Source of the DNA: Culex pipiens pallens
Taxonomy: Eukaryota; Arthropoda; Insecta; Diptera; Culicidae
Reading direction: 5' to 3'
Assembly (NCBI RefSeq): GCF_016801865.2
Contig: NC_068937.1
Span: 69,977,930 to 70,041,929, forward strand
Length of the DNA stretch: 64,000 nucleotides
Part shown: positions 21,601-32,271 of the stretch, piece by piece
Position numbering within the stretch: the stretch's first letter is position 1
How the letters are laid out: the number at the start of each line of letters is the position of its first letter
Program-made: the position numbers and the translations under genes
The notes under the pieces: model-generated
Told to the model about the DNA's origin: nothing
What the model saw: only the letters and a program-made list of their open reading frames with translations
The model's database searches: none

Positions 21601-23360
21601 TATTGCGTTGCAACGTCACGAAAAAGGGACAGTTGTTTATGCCAACAGAAAACTAAACATTCAATCATTTTGATATTTTAGATGCTCTTTGTACTTGGAA
21701 AGAGCTTTCAAATGCAACCTAGAGCGACTAAATTGGTTGTCTAGATCCAAAGTTACAACAGGTTTAAGTTTGCGTTGCAACGTCACGAAATTTTAAATCA
21801 TATTGGTCACATGGCAAAAAAGGTGTATGCGTAGTTGGTTTTTGAAGATAAAAGGTTACTAAATATTATATATTTTTTATAAAATGTTTCCGAGCATATT
21901 TACAGAAGAATTGTACATGGGTCATTCACAAATTCCGTTACTTAAGTTTGAATGCAACTCGATAAAAGTAGGTATTTTATGAAACTTGTTGAACAAATAA
22001 AAATATACCGATGTTCACAATGGGGAAAAAATCTAAAACTTTCAAAAAAGTAATCACTTGGTTACTGGATGGCCCCTTTATGATAAACTGATTTACGCGA
22101 GGGTTCATTCAAATACAACGCAACGATTTTTTTTTATCCTGCACCCTTATGTAGGCCAAATTATAGTGAAATTCACTAAACATTAAAAATCACGTGATTC
22201 GATTGTTTTTTTTTACAAACTTTTGTCACTTTGTTGATGGACGAACCCTTACCTAAATAAGTTGTATGCAACGTTTAGTTGTTCGCAATTAAAAATGTTA
22301 TGTTGGGCAGGTAAACAGTTTTATTATTTCCTCAAATTAAAATTTAATTTAAAAAGCACAAAAGTCAACAAAATAAGTTAAGTTGTTTGCAGATCACCCC
22401 TTAGGGCCATCAACAAACGATATGGGCACTTTATTTATAAATTTTAGCCCTCCTGAAAACTTGAAGCTCCTCCTCCCTTCTAAAACTTCCATATGTTTTG
22501 TAAATTGCTGAAAAGCATTAAAATATTAAGGGAGCGTTCGTGAATTACGTAACAAAATATTTATATTTTTAGGCCTCCTCTACCCCCTGGTAATACATTT
22601 CCGATACATTTTTTGTGTAAATCCTCGAACCCCCTCCCCCATGATATTATGCCGTTACGTAATGCATGGACGTTCCATTACATGGATAGAGGAGGGGAGA
22701 GTGATAATAGAATAATACAAATATTTATTTTTACTTTAAAAACGTTTGGGAAACTTCGTAAATCGTACTGCTACTGTGATAGCGGTATAGGAGGAGGGGG
22801 GGGGGGTCAAACATGGGCGGGCCAATCAATTCACATGTCCTTGTACTGTCTATTAATGTCCTATAATAAAACCTTAACCTACAGTTGTTCAAACTAACAA
22901 AAACTATGATTTATTTTGAAACTAAAATTTCGTGACGTTGCAACGCAACGAAAAACTCTGTTTTCAAAAACAAAGCGTTGCAACGTCACGAAATGTAAGT
23001 GGTCTTTAAAAATCGGGGTTTGATTTTTTCGTAAAACTAATGATTGCATTCGATTTGTTGGCCAATTTTGCACTAAAAATGGAAGAAGAACTCCAAAATT
23101 GTCGTTTAACAGAGCAGAGTTTATGGCGAAAAATGAATTGGGTCAGGATTGAGAAAAAGTCACGCGTTGCAACGTCACGCTACATATTCCCCTCTCAAAA
23201 ATCGAATATTCGCTTAAAATAATGCTTCAATACTGTTTCTTATAGGAAATTTAATGTACTTTCCGAATCTGTAATAACATATGTACCTTTTCAATGTATT
23301 TTTTGAGTTACAGCCGAAATACTGAAAAAAGAAAAGTCAAAGCGTTGCAACGTCACGGCG
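21601..23360. repeat. Region with a 16-mer repeated six times on both strands
   Basis: GCGTTGCAACGTCACG or its reverse complement occurs near 21605, 21772, 22931 (reverse), 22975, 23164 and 23342. The text between the copies is unrelated AT-rich sequence. A weak TIR pair (GCGTTCGTGAATTACGTAAC near 22534 and GTTACGTAATGCATGGACG near 22651) may be a separate small MITE. No ORF. Confidence 0.75.
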
Positions 23361-23371
23361 GAATGTGTCAA

Positions 23372-23913
23372 TAGTATTTGTTATATAACTTTTTATAGAA
23401 AACATCTTTTCATGAGCTTTTTGTAGCAAAATGTTCGGCATGAGTTTCTGGACAAAACGTAGTACTAGGTTTATGACAACATTAAATTGTTTACATGTTT
23501 CATCACAAAATGTGCATAGTGCCCAAAGGGTGTAAATACTTTTTTTACATACTGTAGGTTTTCTATAAAACCCACGTTTTTAAATACCTGGGCAAAAAGT
23601 AAGTTTGATCCACGAGAGCAAAAATTACGAAAGTCCATACATTTTTGGCAGATTTCTCAAACGAAACCATAACAACGTTTTTGCCTAAGTATTTAAAAAC
23701 GTGGGTTTTTTTGATTTTGGTAATAGTATTTGTTATACATTTTTTTTTATAGAAAACATCTTTTCATGAGCTTTTTGTAGCCAAATGTTCGGCATGACTT
23801 TCTGAACAAAACGTAGTACTAGGTTTCTGTCAAACTTTAAATTGTTACATGTTTCATCACAAAATGTGCATAGTGCCCAAGGGGTGTAAATACTTTTTTT
23901 ACATACTGTAGGT
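23372..23913 (+). repeat. 195-bp direct repeat flanking a small inverted-repeat insert
   Basis: 23372-23569 and 23721-23913 are direct repeats (both contain TTTTCATGAGCTTTTTGTAG and end TTTACATACTGTAGG). Between them lies ~150 bp bounded by AAAACCCACGTTTTTAAATA and TATTTAAAAACGTGGGTTTT, a foldback. Confidence 0.75.
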
Positions 23914-24382
23914 CATCGCTGAAATTTTTAATGTTTGAAGTGAAGTTTGAATGAAAAAACTTGTTTTTTCCCGTTTTTGTCATTTTCTCGATTTTGCGCA
24001 CAGCGCGCTGAAAATCCCAGTTTTTATTTCAAAAAATCATATCTCGGAATCCTGTGAATGAACACCTCCCATTTTTGAGTTTGTTGCGTAAAATTATACA
24101 AGGAATCCGATAAAAATATTTTCAGACATGGTCTCTTTGGTCCAGACACCGTCAAAACAGCATTTTAAAACTTCATTCGACCTTTTCAAATGTTAGGCTA
24201 GATTTGTCGATCTTTAGACAATTTTTCCTAGAAAGACCAATTTATTACCTTTCATTTGCGTCCAAGATAACTAAAATCAGAAATGGCGTGGAGCTATGAT
24301 TTAAAAAAAAAGTGGTTTTTGCTAAAATTGACAAAAAATTACATTTTTGGGAAAACCATAGCACGGCGTATTTCACCCTAAT

Positions 24383-24717
24383 AGGGACGTGGCGTTACAT
24401 CGTGCTGCCATCTGGTTTCTTTGAAGTGCAAGAGCGGAAAAGTGCTGAGTCATTGTCTAAAAATAGACGGCGTCCTATCTCGCCTAGAGAGTCTGGAGCT
24501 TATTAGAGAACGGCCATCTCAAACCAAAAATACCAATCGAAGCACGAGAACTGTCAAACTGAGGTATAAATACCAATCGTTTGACAGTTCTCGTATCATT
24601 TTGCTTCATTTTGCTGGACGAGATAGGACGCCTTCTATTTTTAGACGATGACTCAGCACTTTTCCACTCTTGCACTTAAAAAAACCAGATGGCAACACTA
24701 TGTAACGCCACGTCCCT
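24383..24717. mobile_element. Palindromic MITE (AGGGACGTGGCGTTACAT ends), full copy
   Basis: The arms are near-perfect complements: AGGGACGTGGCGTTACAT on the left, ATGTAACGCCACGTCCCT on the right, with further pairing of GACGGCGTCCTATCTCG and CGAGATAGGACGCC. Half-length relatives lie at 55453-55636 and 59801-59984. Confidence 0.8.
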
Positions 24718-24854
24718 AAGGCCAAACAAAAAAATACGGGTCAAATTATGTTGGCCAAGGAACCCCCAGAAATTTTTGGAGCCCTTTTCTAATGGAATTG
24801 CTGAATACTAATGTTAAACGAGAAAAACATTGAACAAAAAACTTCACGAGGATA

Positions 24855-24930
24855 AGGCGGGAACCGCGTCCCATAGCATATTACATCGACATTCAAAGCC
24901 GCTAACTACCGTGCCACGACCCAGTGAGAA
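24855..24930 (-). other. tRNA-like sequence
   Basis: On the minus strand an A-box-like GTGGCACGGTAGTTAGCGGC is followed ~45 bases later by GCGGTTCCCGCC (B-box-like). Arms do not fold fully. Probably a SINE head or tRNA relic. Confidence 0.3.
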
Positions 24931-26903
24931 ATACGGGGCCGATCGGGTCTGACCGTCAGAGCGACGATCAGACCTACAGAGGCCGATGCGGGTCTGATTT
25001 TGAGACACGCATCGGACCCGAATCAAGGTATTCTGCACCCGAAACGTCAACCTGTCAAGGTTGTTCGAACATCGCAAGAGGCCTACATGCGGGGCCGATG
25101 TAAGAACGACGTAAAGGTGGAAAATCGGACGCGCATCAACCTCTCTTTTTGGGTTCTTCTTTTTCTGTCATCTGTCAAACTCGTGATTTGTTTTGATTGA
25201 AACAATTTGTTTATTTTTGCTTTTTTGCACTTCGTTTCACTTTATTAGCCAAAATGTTTATTTTTTTCAGGTCTTGATGGAATTTAGTTTTACTTTTGCT
25301 GCCTGTGGTGTTGAAACCGGAAAAATGGAAGCGATTTTTTTATTCACCAGTTCGGAGTAGGTTCGTTTCGCCGGTATCGGGGTAACCGGTCAGCAGCAAG
25401 CTATCTTCCATACTGACCACTGGACGGACAGGAACTGGTCGATGCTAAGGTTGGACTTTTTGGAACGCTTCTACACCGGAATGAGTAAAGTTGAAAGCTT
25501 GTTGACGTCCGGAATACAGTGCAGACGTGACAGCAAGCCACATTCCGGCGGTTCACCTACGGAGGTCATGGCCATATTCTCGTGCACTTCCTTTACATTG
25601 TTGGCCAGCCTGGTGCTGATACTCCTTGCCAAACTCCCGGTCACCGCCAGCTTTTCAATTTCGACTAGACCAGTTCCGTTGGACTCATCGGAAATGTTCC
25701 TTCGGCGAATCTCTCGGAACCGGTGAGCATGGTTTGAAAGATCGAATTATTGCGCGCTGACGCACTGTCTGGAAAATAACGGAAGTGTCCTTGGTACGAA
25801 GCCGCGGACCTACCTAGCTGGGTAGCTTTCGAAACGGCACGCGACGACTGTTCCGGTTCGAGATTAGTATCTGGACCACTTCGTTAACGCTCACAAGTAC
25901 GATGCCGACACGATGTCGCGATATTCGCGTCCAGAGCGGGGCTCGTTTTGACGTTCGCTGCCATCAACTTCTTCGGTCTTCCCGGCCCGATGGAAGTGCC
26001 CGGTCGATCGATCTACGTCGCCGGGCATAAAAAGTGTTTCGTGTGCGGCCATCTAGACCCGCGTGGCCTAACGGTAGTGGTCGCACTCGAAGGTTGTTCT
26101 TGGTGGTGTAGAAACTTCTGGTCCGCCAGGTCTTCAGTAGAGCTGTCGGGTTAAGTCCAAATGGCCGCTTCAAATGATTCTGCGCCGTTTTTTTACAAAA
26201 CTGAACAACTCGCCGGCCGACAAACGACTAGAAGAGGGAAAAGTTATTTGGGGTTGGAAAATTTTGAAAATAACTTTATTACCTGGGCTTCTTTAGTACC
26301 GGTTCCGCTGCCGCCGGCTGCTCCTTGGCCACCCCCCGTTGACCGCTGATTAAATGAACGCTTTCCGATGCCGAAAGCACCCAGCTGGGCAGCTTTGGGG
26401 GACTTTTCCCGCGGGGTCGGTTCAGCGGGTTAGGATTTTGAAAGTTGCTGTAAGGGACTCGTTGGCTTAAAGGACCTATTCCACTTGCTCGTCAGTTGCT
26501 TCACGTCGCCTGGACGGGACGGAATACGACATTCATGTTGCTGCTCGCGAGGCCAGTTCCTGCTGTTCGGTGGGCAGCGCTGCGAACCCTTTGAGGCAGA
26601 CTGGCTTAGGCGTTGCTGGTTTCCCCGACCGGAACATTACCAACTTGTAATTAAGCCGGCAGGGATTGCTTTCGGAGCGATTGGCGGTTGCCAGCTTCTC
26701 TACTCCTTGAACTGCGTTTGCTGCTTCAAGAAACTGCCATCAATCTCAAAGATGCCCTACTTGGCAGCTTTTCCATGCAGAGCAATCCGCGATCTTTGTT
26801 GGGACTTGATGACCTTGAACCAGGCTTTGTTTGAAAGGTCCTTGAGCCTTCCAAGCGAGACTTGGTTGAGGATCTATTGGTCCGCTCCGGTCCGGTCCAG
26901 TCA

Positions 26904-27491
26904 CTAGACGTAGTTCTTGAATTCTGGCTCAATATCGTCGTTTCCGATGGTATCCAGAAGCTGGTCTCCAGCGGAATCGCCGCTAATGGCCAAGCGCTCT
27001 AGGATCGTGTCGTTTCTTGGGCGTCGAAGGTGCTGGTCACTTTTATATGCTATTTGTTTAAGTTGAGCAAACGAGTCTGCGGAACATGGCTTGGCGTTAC
27101 TACGGAGGCGACCATCTGCTCGTAGTAACGTGACATGATCAGTGGGGATGTTTTGATAATTAACTTGTCGACGCTGATCAACGTAGACATTCTGACCCGG
27201 TTTCTCTGTACCTCCCCTGTACTTTCTCCGGCGACTGACGATGCAAGAGGGTGCTACTGTGATAGATAATGGTTCTGGTTCTGGTGCTTGTGAAGGTGGC
27301 GGTGAACTTGTGCAGGTGCGGGCTACCATGCCACTTAAAAGGCTATAACTGCATCGTGAGCCCTTCCATGGATCGAACTAGGCCATAACAAAAAAAAAAT
27401 CAGTATAAAAAAAGTTTGTTAAACTAGAATTAGCGAATATGAATCAGAATTAACTTACTAGAACCTTAAATTTTGATTTCGAGATTGTCAT
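26904..27491 (-). CDS. Candidate two-exon ORF, 168 aa, unknown function
   Basis: Reading on the minus strand: ATG at 27491-27489, an 11-codon exon (MTISKSKFKVL) to 27459, a strong donor GTAAGTTAA, an 81-bp intron with a T-rich tract, the acceptor TAG at 27378-27380, then an open exon 27377-26904 ending in TAG. The join keeps frame (KVL to FDPWKGSR). The product is basic, with a proline-rich run (SSPPPSQAPEPEPL), an RRRKYRGG patch and an acidic end. No known domain, signal peptide or membrane segment. The frame is also open upstream of the ATG for a few codons, so the true start is uncertain. It may be one surviving exon pair of the larger decayed region. Confidence 0.4.
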
Positions 27492-28093
27492 CCCATGACA
27501 TTCTACGGGAGCAAGTCACCGCTGGCTAAGGTTGACGAGTTGGCAGCCCAACGGTTGATCTGTGGCAGGTTAGATTACTTCAACTCTTTTGTAGACTTGA
27601 TAGCAGGTCACTTCAGGCGGTTTGACCGGCTTTCCGACACCGGCCGTGGCCATGTTGTCGCGCACGTTCTCCACAAGGTTGGCCATCGAGCGACGGTTTG
27701 ATTACTTTCTTTGGCGCACACTGCTGCTTCTCCTTTTTTAAAACTTGCAGATTCTCGGCCGACACAGGAAACGACGTGTGCGGGTATGCACTATAGTTCT
27801 GGCGCTCGGGTGTGGTCAGCTCGATGAAAGGCATGTTATTTTGATAGCTGCTGCTGGCTCGTATTGGCAACCGCCGCCTTGCTTGACGTCATCTCGACAG
27901 ATTCGATCAACTTTGCGGTAGGTATTCCTGGCTAACAACGTCGGCGAAAATCTCGGAACCGGCGAGTGCAAAATGGAAAGATTATGCAGCTTGCGAATCG
28001 GACCAGATTGGACAGATCGGCTTCATACACGTCCACGACTGTCGTGAGCGGTGCCATGCCATGCTCCGGGTGGCGGCCGATGACATCCGGGAC

Positions 28094-28271
28094 TTATCCT
28101 GCGACGCACAAATAGACAGCTTGTATATTCTCCTCGGTCAAAGAGACGACACGCGGCCTTTTCCGAATCTGACTCAGCTTCTGGACTACTTTGGTTACGT
28201 CAGTCAGGGTTGGTTCCGCCGACGTACCGTCGTCAAGAAGCGAGATTTTGAGCATGGTAACGGGAAAGAAC
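28094..28271 (-). pseudogene. Open exon-like segment, unknown
   Basis: After an acceptor CACATAG, the minus strand is open for 58 codons (from FFPVTMLKISLLDDG, through RKRPRVV and VSLTEENIQAVYL) to a TAA. The matching donor GTAAGTTTC lies at 28322-28330, but the exon before it has in-frame stops. The intron sits at the same place relative to the module as in the 168-aa ORF. No known family. Confidence 0.35.
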
Positions 28272-29336
28272 CTATGTGATAGAATAAAAGAATTATTACA
28301 CAGAAACTAGCAAATGTTAGAAGAAACTTACCAGAATATTTTTTTTATTTATCACGCCAGGTGGAAGAAACTACTCTTTGGCATACTCTTCACTGATGTC
28401 GCGCAGAACGCGCAAAGATTGGAACTCGGATCCTAGACCGTGACCAGTTCGGCTTGCTTGAGGATGTGACGACAGATTCTGCACACAATGGAACATTCCA
28501 TGCAGATTCAAATTTATGGGAACGAGTTGATCTTGTGGCTTCGATCGGGAGCAGTTTGTTCCTGGAGTGCTGGAGTGCGGACCGGTTCCGAAACAGTCTC
28601 TTGGAATCGTTGTTTGTGAGCACGCTCGAGTTTGCGTTCCGGCGATTTTCACAGCGCCAGGTGCTGTACTTCCTGCAGCAGATGCATCTGCAAGGACGTC
28701 GGAAACTCCGCCGGCTCAGGGCTGATGAGCCGGCCGTCTCTCGAGACTTTTTTTAAAGAAATCCTGAAAAGATAAATCCCTAAATTGTCCTGAAGTTTCG
28801 AACTGCTTGAGCTCTTTACCGTTGTTGATTCTCCAAGAACAACAGTGGCATGTTCTCACGCACGTTCAGCCCAATGTTGACCACCGGCCGACAAATTGAC
28901 GACCTTCTTTGTCGCGCTTTTCACTACCTGGTGTTGCTTCTACTCTTTCTCACCAAATTTGAAGCTCTTCTCGGTCAACTGAATCGCGGGTTTGCACTCA
29001 GGTTCCGGCGCACAGGGGTGATCAGTTTGACAAAGGTTTTCGACGGGTGCATTCAGGCTAGCGGTGATCCGGAACACAATCAGCGACTTTGACTTCAACT
29101 GCGCTGGTATTTGCAGTCAGTTCCGCTGCCTTCGTGGTTATGTCCTGGAGTTGGCGGGTGGAGGTTCAGGCGGTGAATGAGCCTGGAGGAGGTTTCCGCC
29201 GTTGATCGCGACAAAAAGGGTGTAGCGAAAGTGCACAAGAATCAAGCCAATCGTGCCAAAGACCGCGTCCCGGCGGGGTTGAACTTGAGGACACAATTAT
29301 CAACGGCCAGCTAGCAAAACCGTCATCTTGGGGCTG

Positions 29337-29573
29337 CACCACCTGCACGCGTCGTCCGGCCTGAAAATGCAAATTTTTAGTAAAAGCTTGTAGCAAATCT
29401 AAACAAATAAAGCAAAGTAAAAAATATAAGTTACCTTTCAAATCCACTTTCGACCAACAAGGTGACAATCTGGGAGCGTTTCTTGGCCTGCCGAATTGAC
29501 AAACAACCCGGAACAATCCCGGAAAAGCCGACCACAAAGCAATCTTTCGCGACAGAGCAAACGTGCACGCCAT
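29337..29573 (-). pseudogene. Open exon-like segment at the module array's 5' end
   Basis: Third-frame reading on the minus strand is open across KDCFVVGFSGIVPG, then AKKRSQIVTLLVESGFE, to a donor GTAACTTAT; an acceptor TTTTCAG lies ~75 bp further on. After the splice the frame ends within ~20 codons. A different frame (ATG at 29573) is also open, so coding is uncertain. Confidence 0.3.
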
Positions 29574-29835
29574 GTTTTTTTCGTTTGACAGAACTTACGA
29601 AAAATTCGCAAACATGAAAGAGCGAGATAGCATGCTTTGCGAAACTTCGGTTAAAATCAAAAGCATGCTCTCTCTTTCACTCTAACGCGCAGCATACCAG
29701 TTCATCGAACTGATCGAAAAACATCGTTGCCTTACAAAACATCGTGGGTTTACGGACTTTCGATCTGGGGAGGCCCTTCATTTGTTTTCCGTAGTGAAAA
29801 GCATTGAATTGAATCGTGGTCCCGTTTGGCTGGTT

Positions 29836-29836
<1 letters not shown>

Positions 29837-29905
<69 letters not shown>
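29837..29905. repeat. (CA)n microsatellite
   Basis: About 34 uninterrupted CA units. Open frames over it in all phases are artefacts. Confidence 0.95.
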
Positions 29906-29906
<1 letters not shown>

Positions 29907-29927
29907 GAAGTTATACCGAAAACCAGC

Positions 29928-29986
29928 GTGGAGGTGAATCTAACCTGGGCGAAGGTTAGCCAGGACGGACGGTTTCCGAATACCGG
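29928..29986. repeat. Inverted duplicate, left arm (partner at 32215-32272)
   Basis: A ~58-bp sequence centred on GGGCGAAGGTTAGCCAGGAC recurs in reverse complement at 32215-32272. Both copies are open in one phase and give the same peptide text (VEVNLTWAKVSQDG). Confidence 0.7.
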
Positions 29987-30024
29987 ATGCAGTGAAACCT
30001 GCCACACTAAATCAGGAATTCGTT

Positions 30025-30915
30025 ACTCGGTAATTTTTTTTACTGAGATTGCTCAGTAAAAGTCATATTTTACTGAGCTATCAGTAGTTTTTGTCAAAAT
30101 TACCATGCTACAGTAAAATAATTACTGAAGTTCAGCATAAATTACCAAACTACGGTATTTCATTCTGCTGATTAACTCAGTAAACTCATGTGTTCGGTTA
30201 TTTTTAACAGCTCGGTAATTGAAGTACTGATTGCTCGGTAAATTTTGGTGAATTTTACTGGGAACTCAGTAAGTATTACTGAGCTCTACTGTTGAAACTT
30301 AGCTGTCATTTAATGTGTTTTGCTGACGCTTAGAAAACGGTTAAAAATGATCGGTGTGATGAAAATTGGTTTAAATAGTTATAAAAACAACACATTTATG
30401 AAAAACTTTGGCTATTATTATGGAGGTAAGGTTATTTTCATTTAAAAACATATTGATGTTCTGATTAAATATAAACTTTCTTTCAGGCAAGATAAAATGC
30501 AGAGATATTCTTCAGACGATATGATTCTGTTAAAAAATAATGTTTATTAAGAACTTGGTTCCGGACTAACTACAAAACTATTATTTTGAATCTCTGAAAC
30601 ATGCGTGCTTTTAAATTTGTGGAATATTCGTTAATTTTATTGTAAATAAATGTTTTTTTGTTATTCTAACCTTCAAAATCAATATGAACAAAAAGGGGAA
30701 AAGGCATTACTGTAAGCTCGGTAATTGTTCCGTAATTAAACTGAGTACCCGTTAAAATTTTACCGAGCTCCTCGGTACAGATTAACCGGAGCTGTCAAAA
30801 TCAAGTTTACTGAGCACTCAGTAAATCTAATTTTTACCGGGCTGGCTACCGAGCGCTCGGCTGTTGAGATTTCGGTAAAAAATTTACCGAGTACGGTAAA
30901 AAAATCTAAGTGTGT
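30025..30915. mobile_element. Non-coding element with many GGTAA/TTACTGAG words
   Basis: Between TTACTCGGTAATTTTTTTTA on the left and ATTTACCGAGTACGGTAA on the right, the words ACTCGGTAA and TTACTGAG recur on both strands over most of the length. A ~330-bp unrelated middle (30310-30690) contains no such words. Ends pair only roughly. Confidence 0.5.
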
Positions 30916-31222
30916 GCAGAATAACTAAAGCACAAAAGACATTATTCGTCAGAATCACACACCAAATTCTCACTGCACCATCAAGTCCAGACTTTGACTA
31001 CATTATGAACTTGGTAGACAACATTGTGGGAAGCAGTTTAAAGTACTTTAAACAGTTACTGTAGCCTTTTTCTGTACGGAGGCGTTACGAATTGTATTAT
31101 GTCGCATTTTGTGGCCTAAGTTGCTAAAATTTTCTAAAAGTATGTGTATGTGTTCAAGAGAAATTCGCAAAATGCAAAGCGTTACGCCCTCGCATAAACA
31201 GATATTTTTCTAACAATAACAT

Positions 31223-31889
31223 CACGCAGAAAAATAAGGCATATTTGAATCAACAAAACGTTTTTTTGATTTGAAAATCATTATTTTTGTTGAATCAACG
31301 CTAAATGTCAAAGCAGCTTTTTCGAAACAACAAAAGACTTTTGTGGAATTGAGAAAATTAAGGTTTGTTTCATCGCAAAATCGGCGTTGATTATATTCAA
31401 CAAAAAATTTGTTGATTCAAACCTCGTACAGGCTGATTCTACAAAACATTTTTTTGCAATTCCGTCGTGAAACTACTTACTTTTTATGTCATTCTTGAAC
31501 GACGAAATAGCCTACTTTTCTGTACCAAACATAACAGAATCGAATAGCAACACTTTTCAAAATAAATGCTGAAAAGTTCTACTTTTCAGCACTGAAATGG
31601 GTTCTGAAAAGTTGAACTTTTCAGCACTTGTTTCGAAAAGTAACACTTTTTAACATTTTTTTTGATTTAAACGATTTATTGACGAAATACTTGAAAATTT
31701 TACTTAAAATTTCACTCAATGGGTGTTTTTCGGAAATGCAAAAAATGTTGTATGGAACTCATTGCAAAACTTGATTTTTTCAGCACTCGTCGTATTTATC
31801 CAACTCGGTGAACCTCGTTGGATAAATGTACGACTCGTGCTGAAAAAATCCTCTTTTTGCAACTTGTTGCATAAACTACTATTCTGCGT
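31223..31889. mobile_element. MITE with CACGCAGAAAAAT ends, second copy, interrupted
   Basis: 31223-31456 matches the MITE at 17061-17424 in reverse (CACGCAGAAAAATAAGG start; AACATTTTT near the end). The closing CTGCGTG is displaced to 31883-31889 by about 425 bp. The inserted part holds several CTGAAAAGT/ACTTTTCAG hairpins. Confidence 0.6.
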
Positions 31890-31926
31890 GATGTAGTGAC
31901 ATAACAATACACTGCTAAGTTTGGTT

Positions 31927-32271
31927 TTATTCATAGCTTATAATTAGTATATTAATCTTTAAAAAGTTACAAAAATGTGGACTACTGTCTATGGCTTTTC
32001 GTTCCATCACGGCCCGTTCCCGTGAGCTTCTTCGACATTGGCCATTGAGAATCATGTTCAGGTTCTGGTTCATATTGAACATTTTGTTGAACTTGCCACT
32101 GACTTTCACTAATTGCGTCCGATTAGTCCAGAGTTTGGCGCCACACGGATCCCTTCGATTCTGGTGTTTTGGCATCACATCCTGTGGTGATGGCTTGTTG
32201 TGCTTGCCTCCACCGGTATTCGGGAACCGTCCGTCCTGGCTAACCTTCGCCCAGGTTAGATTCACTTCCAC
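31927..32271 (-). other. 115-codon ORF, possible exon or relic
   Basis: On the minus strand the frame is open from VEVNLTWAKVSQDG through DPCGAKLWTNRTQLV and FNKMFNMNQNLNM to the stop at 31927. An acceptor (TTCCTTCCTAG at 32304) precedes it, but the candidate upstream exon does not keep frame. No domain recognised. Its 5' portion is what is duplicated at 29928-29986. Confidence 0.3.

Larger units (their letters stand above)
25250..29573 (-). pseudogene. GC-richer gene-like region with diverged repeated exon modules
   Basis: This stretch is clearly GC-richer than its surroundings. On the minus strand it holds at least three related modules, each with an open exon, a short GT-AG intron and a second exon. 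Shared words: MANLVENVRDNMATAGVGKP (near 27.65 kb), LANNVKEVHENMAMTSVGEP (near 25.55 kb) and NVRENM (near 28.86 kb); also KEKQ...KKV before the first and third. LAGSE.FAD and LTGSERFAE occur upstream of two of them. Stops interrupt most joins. I do not recognise the family. It could be a decayed lineage-specific gene array, or a real gene with small exons that I cannot join by eye. Confidence 0.45.

Noticed and set aside
29677..30059. Open frames of repeated CV/TH dipeptides
   Set aside because: They are translations of the CA microsatellite.
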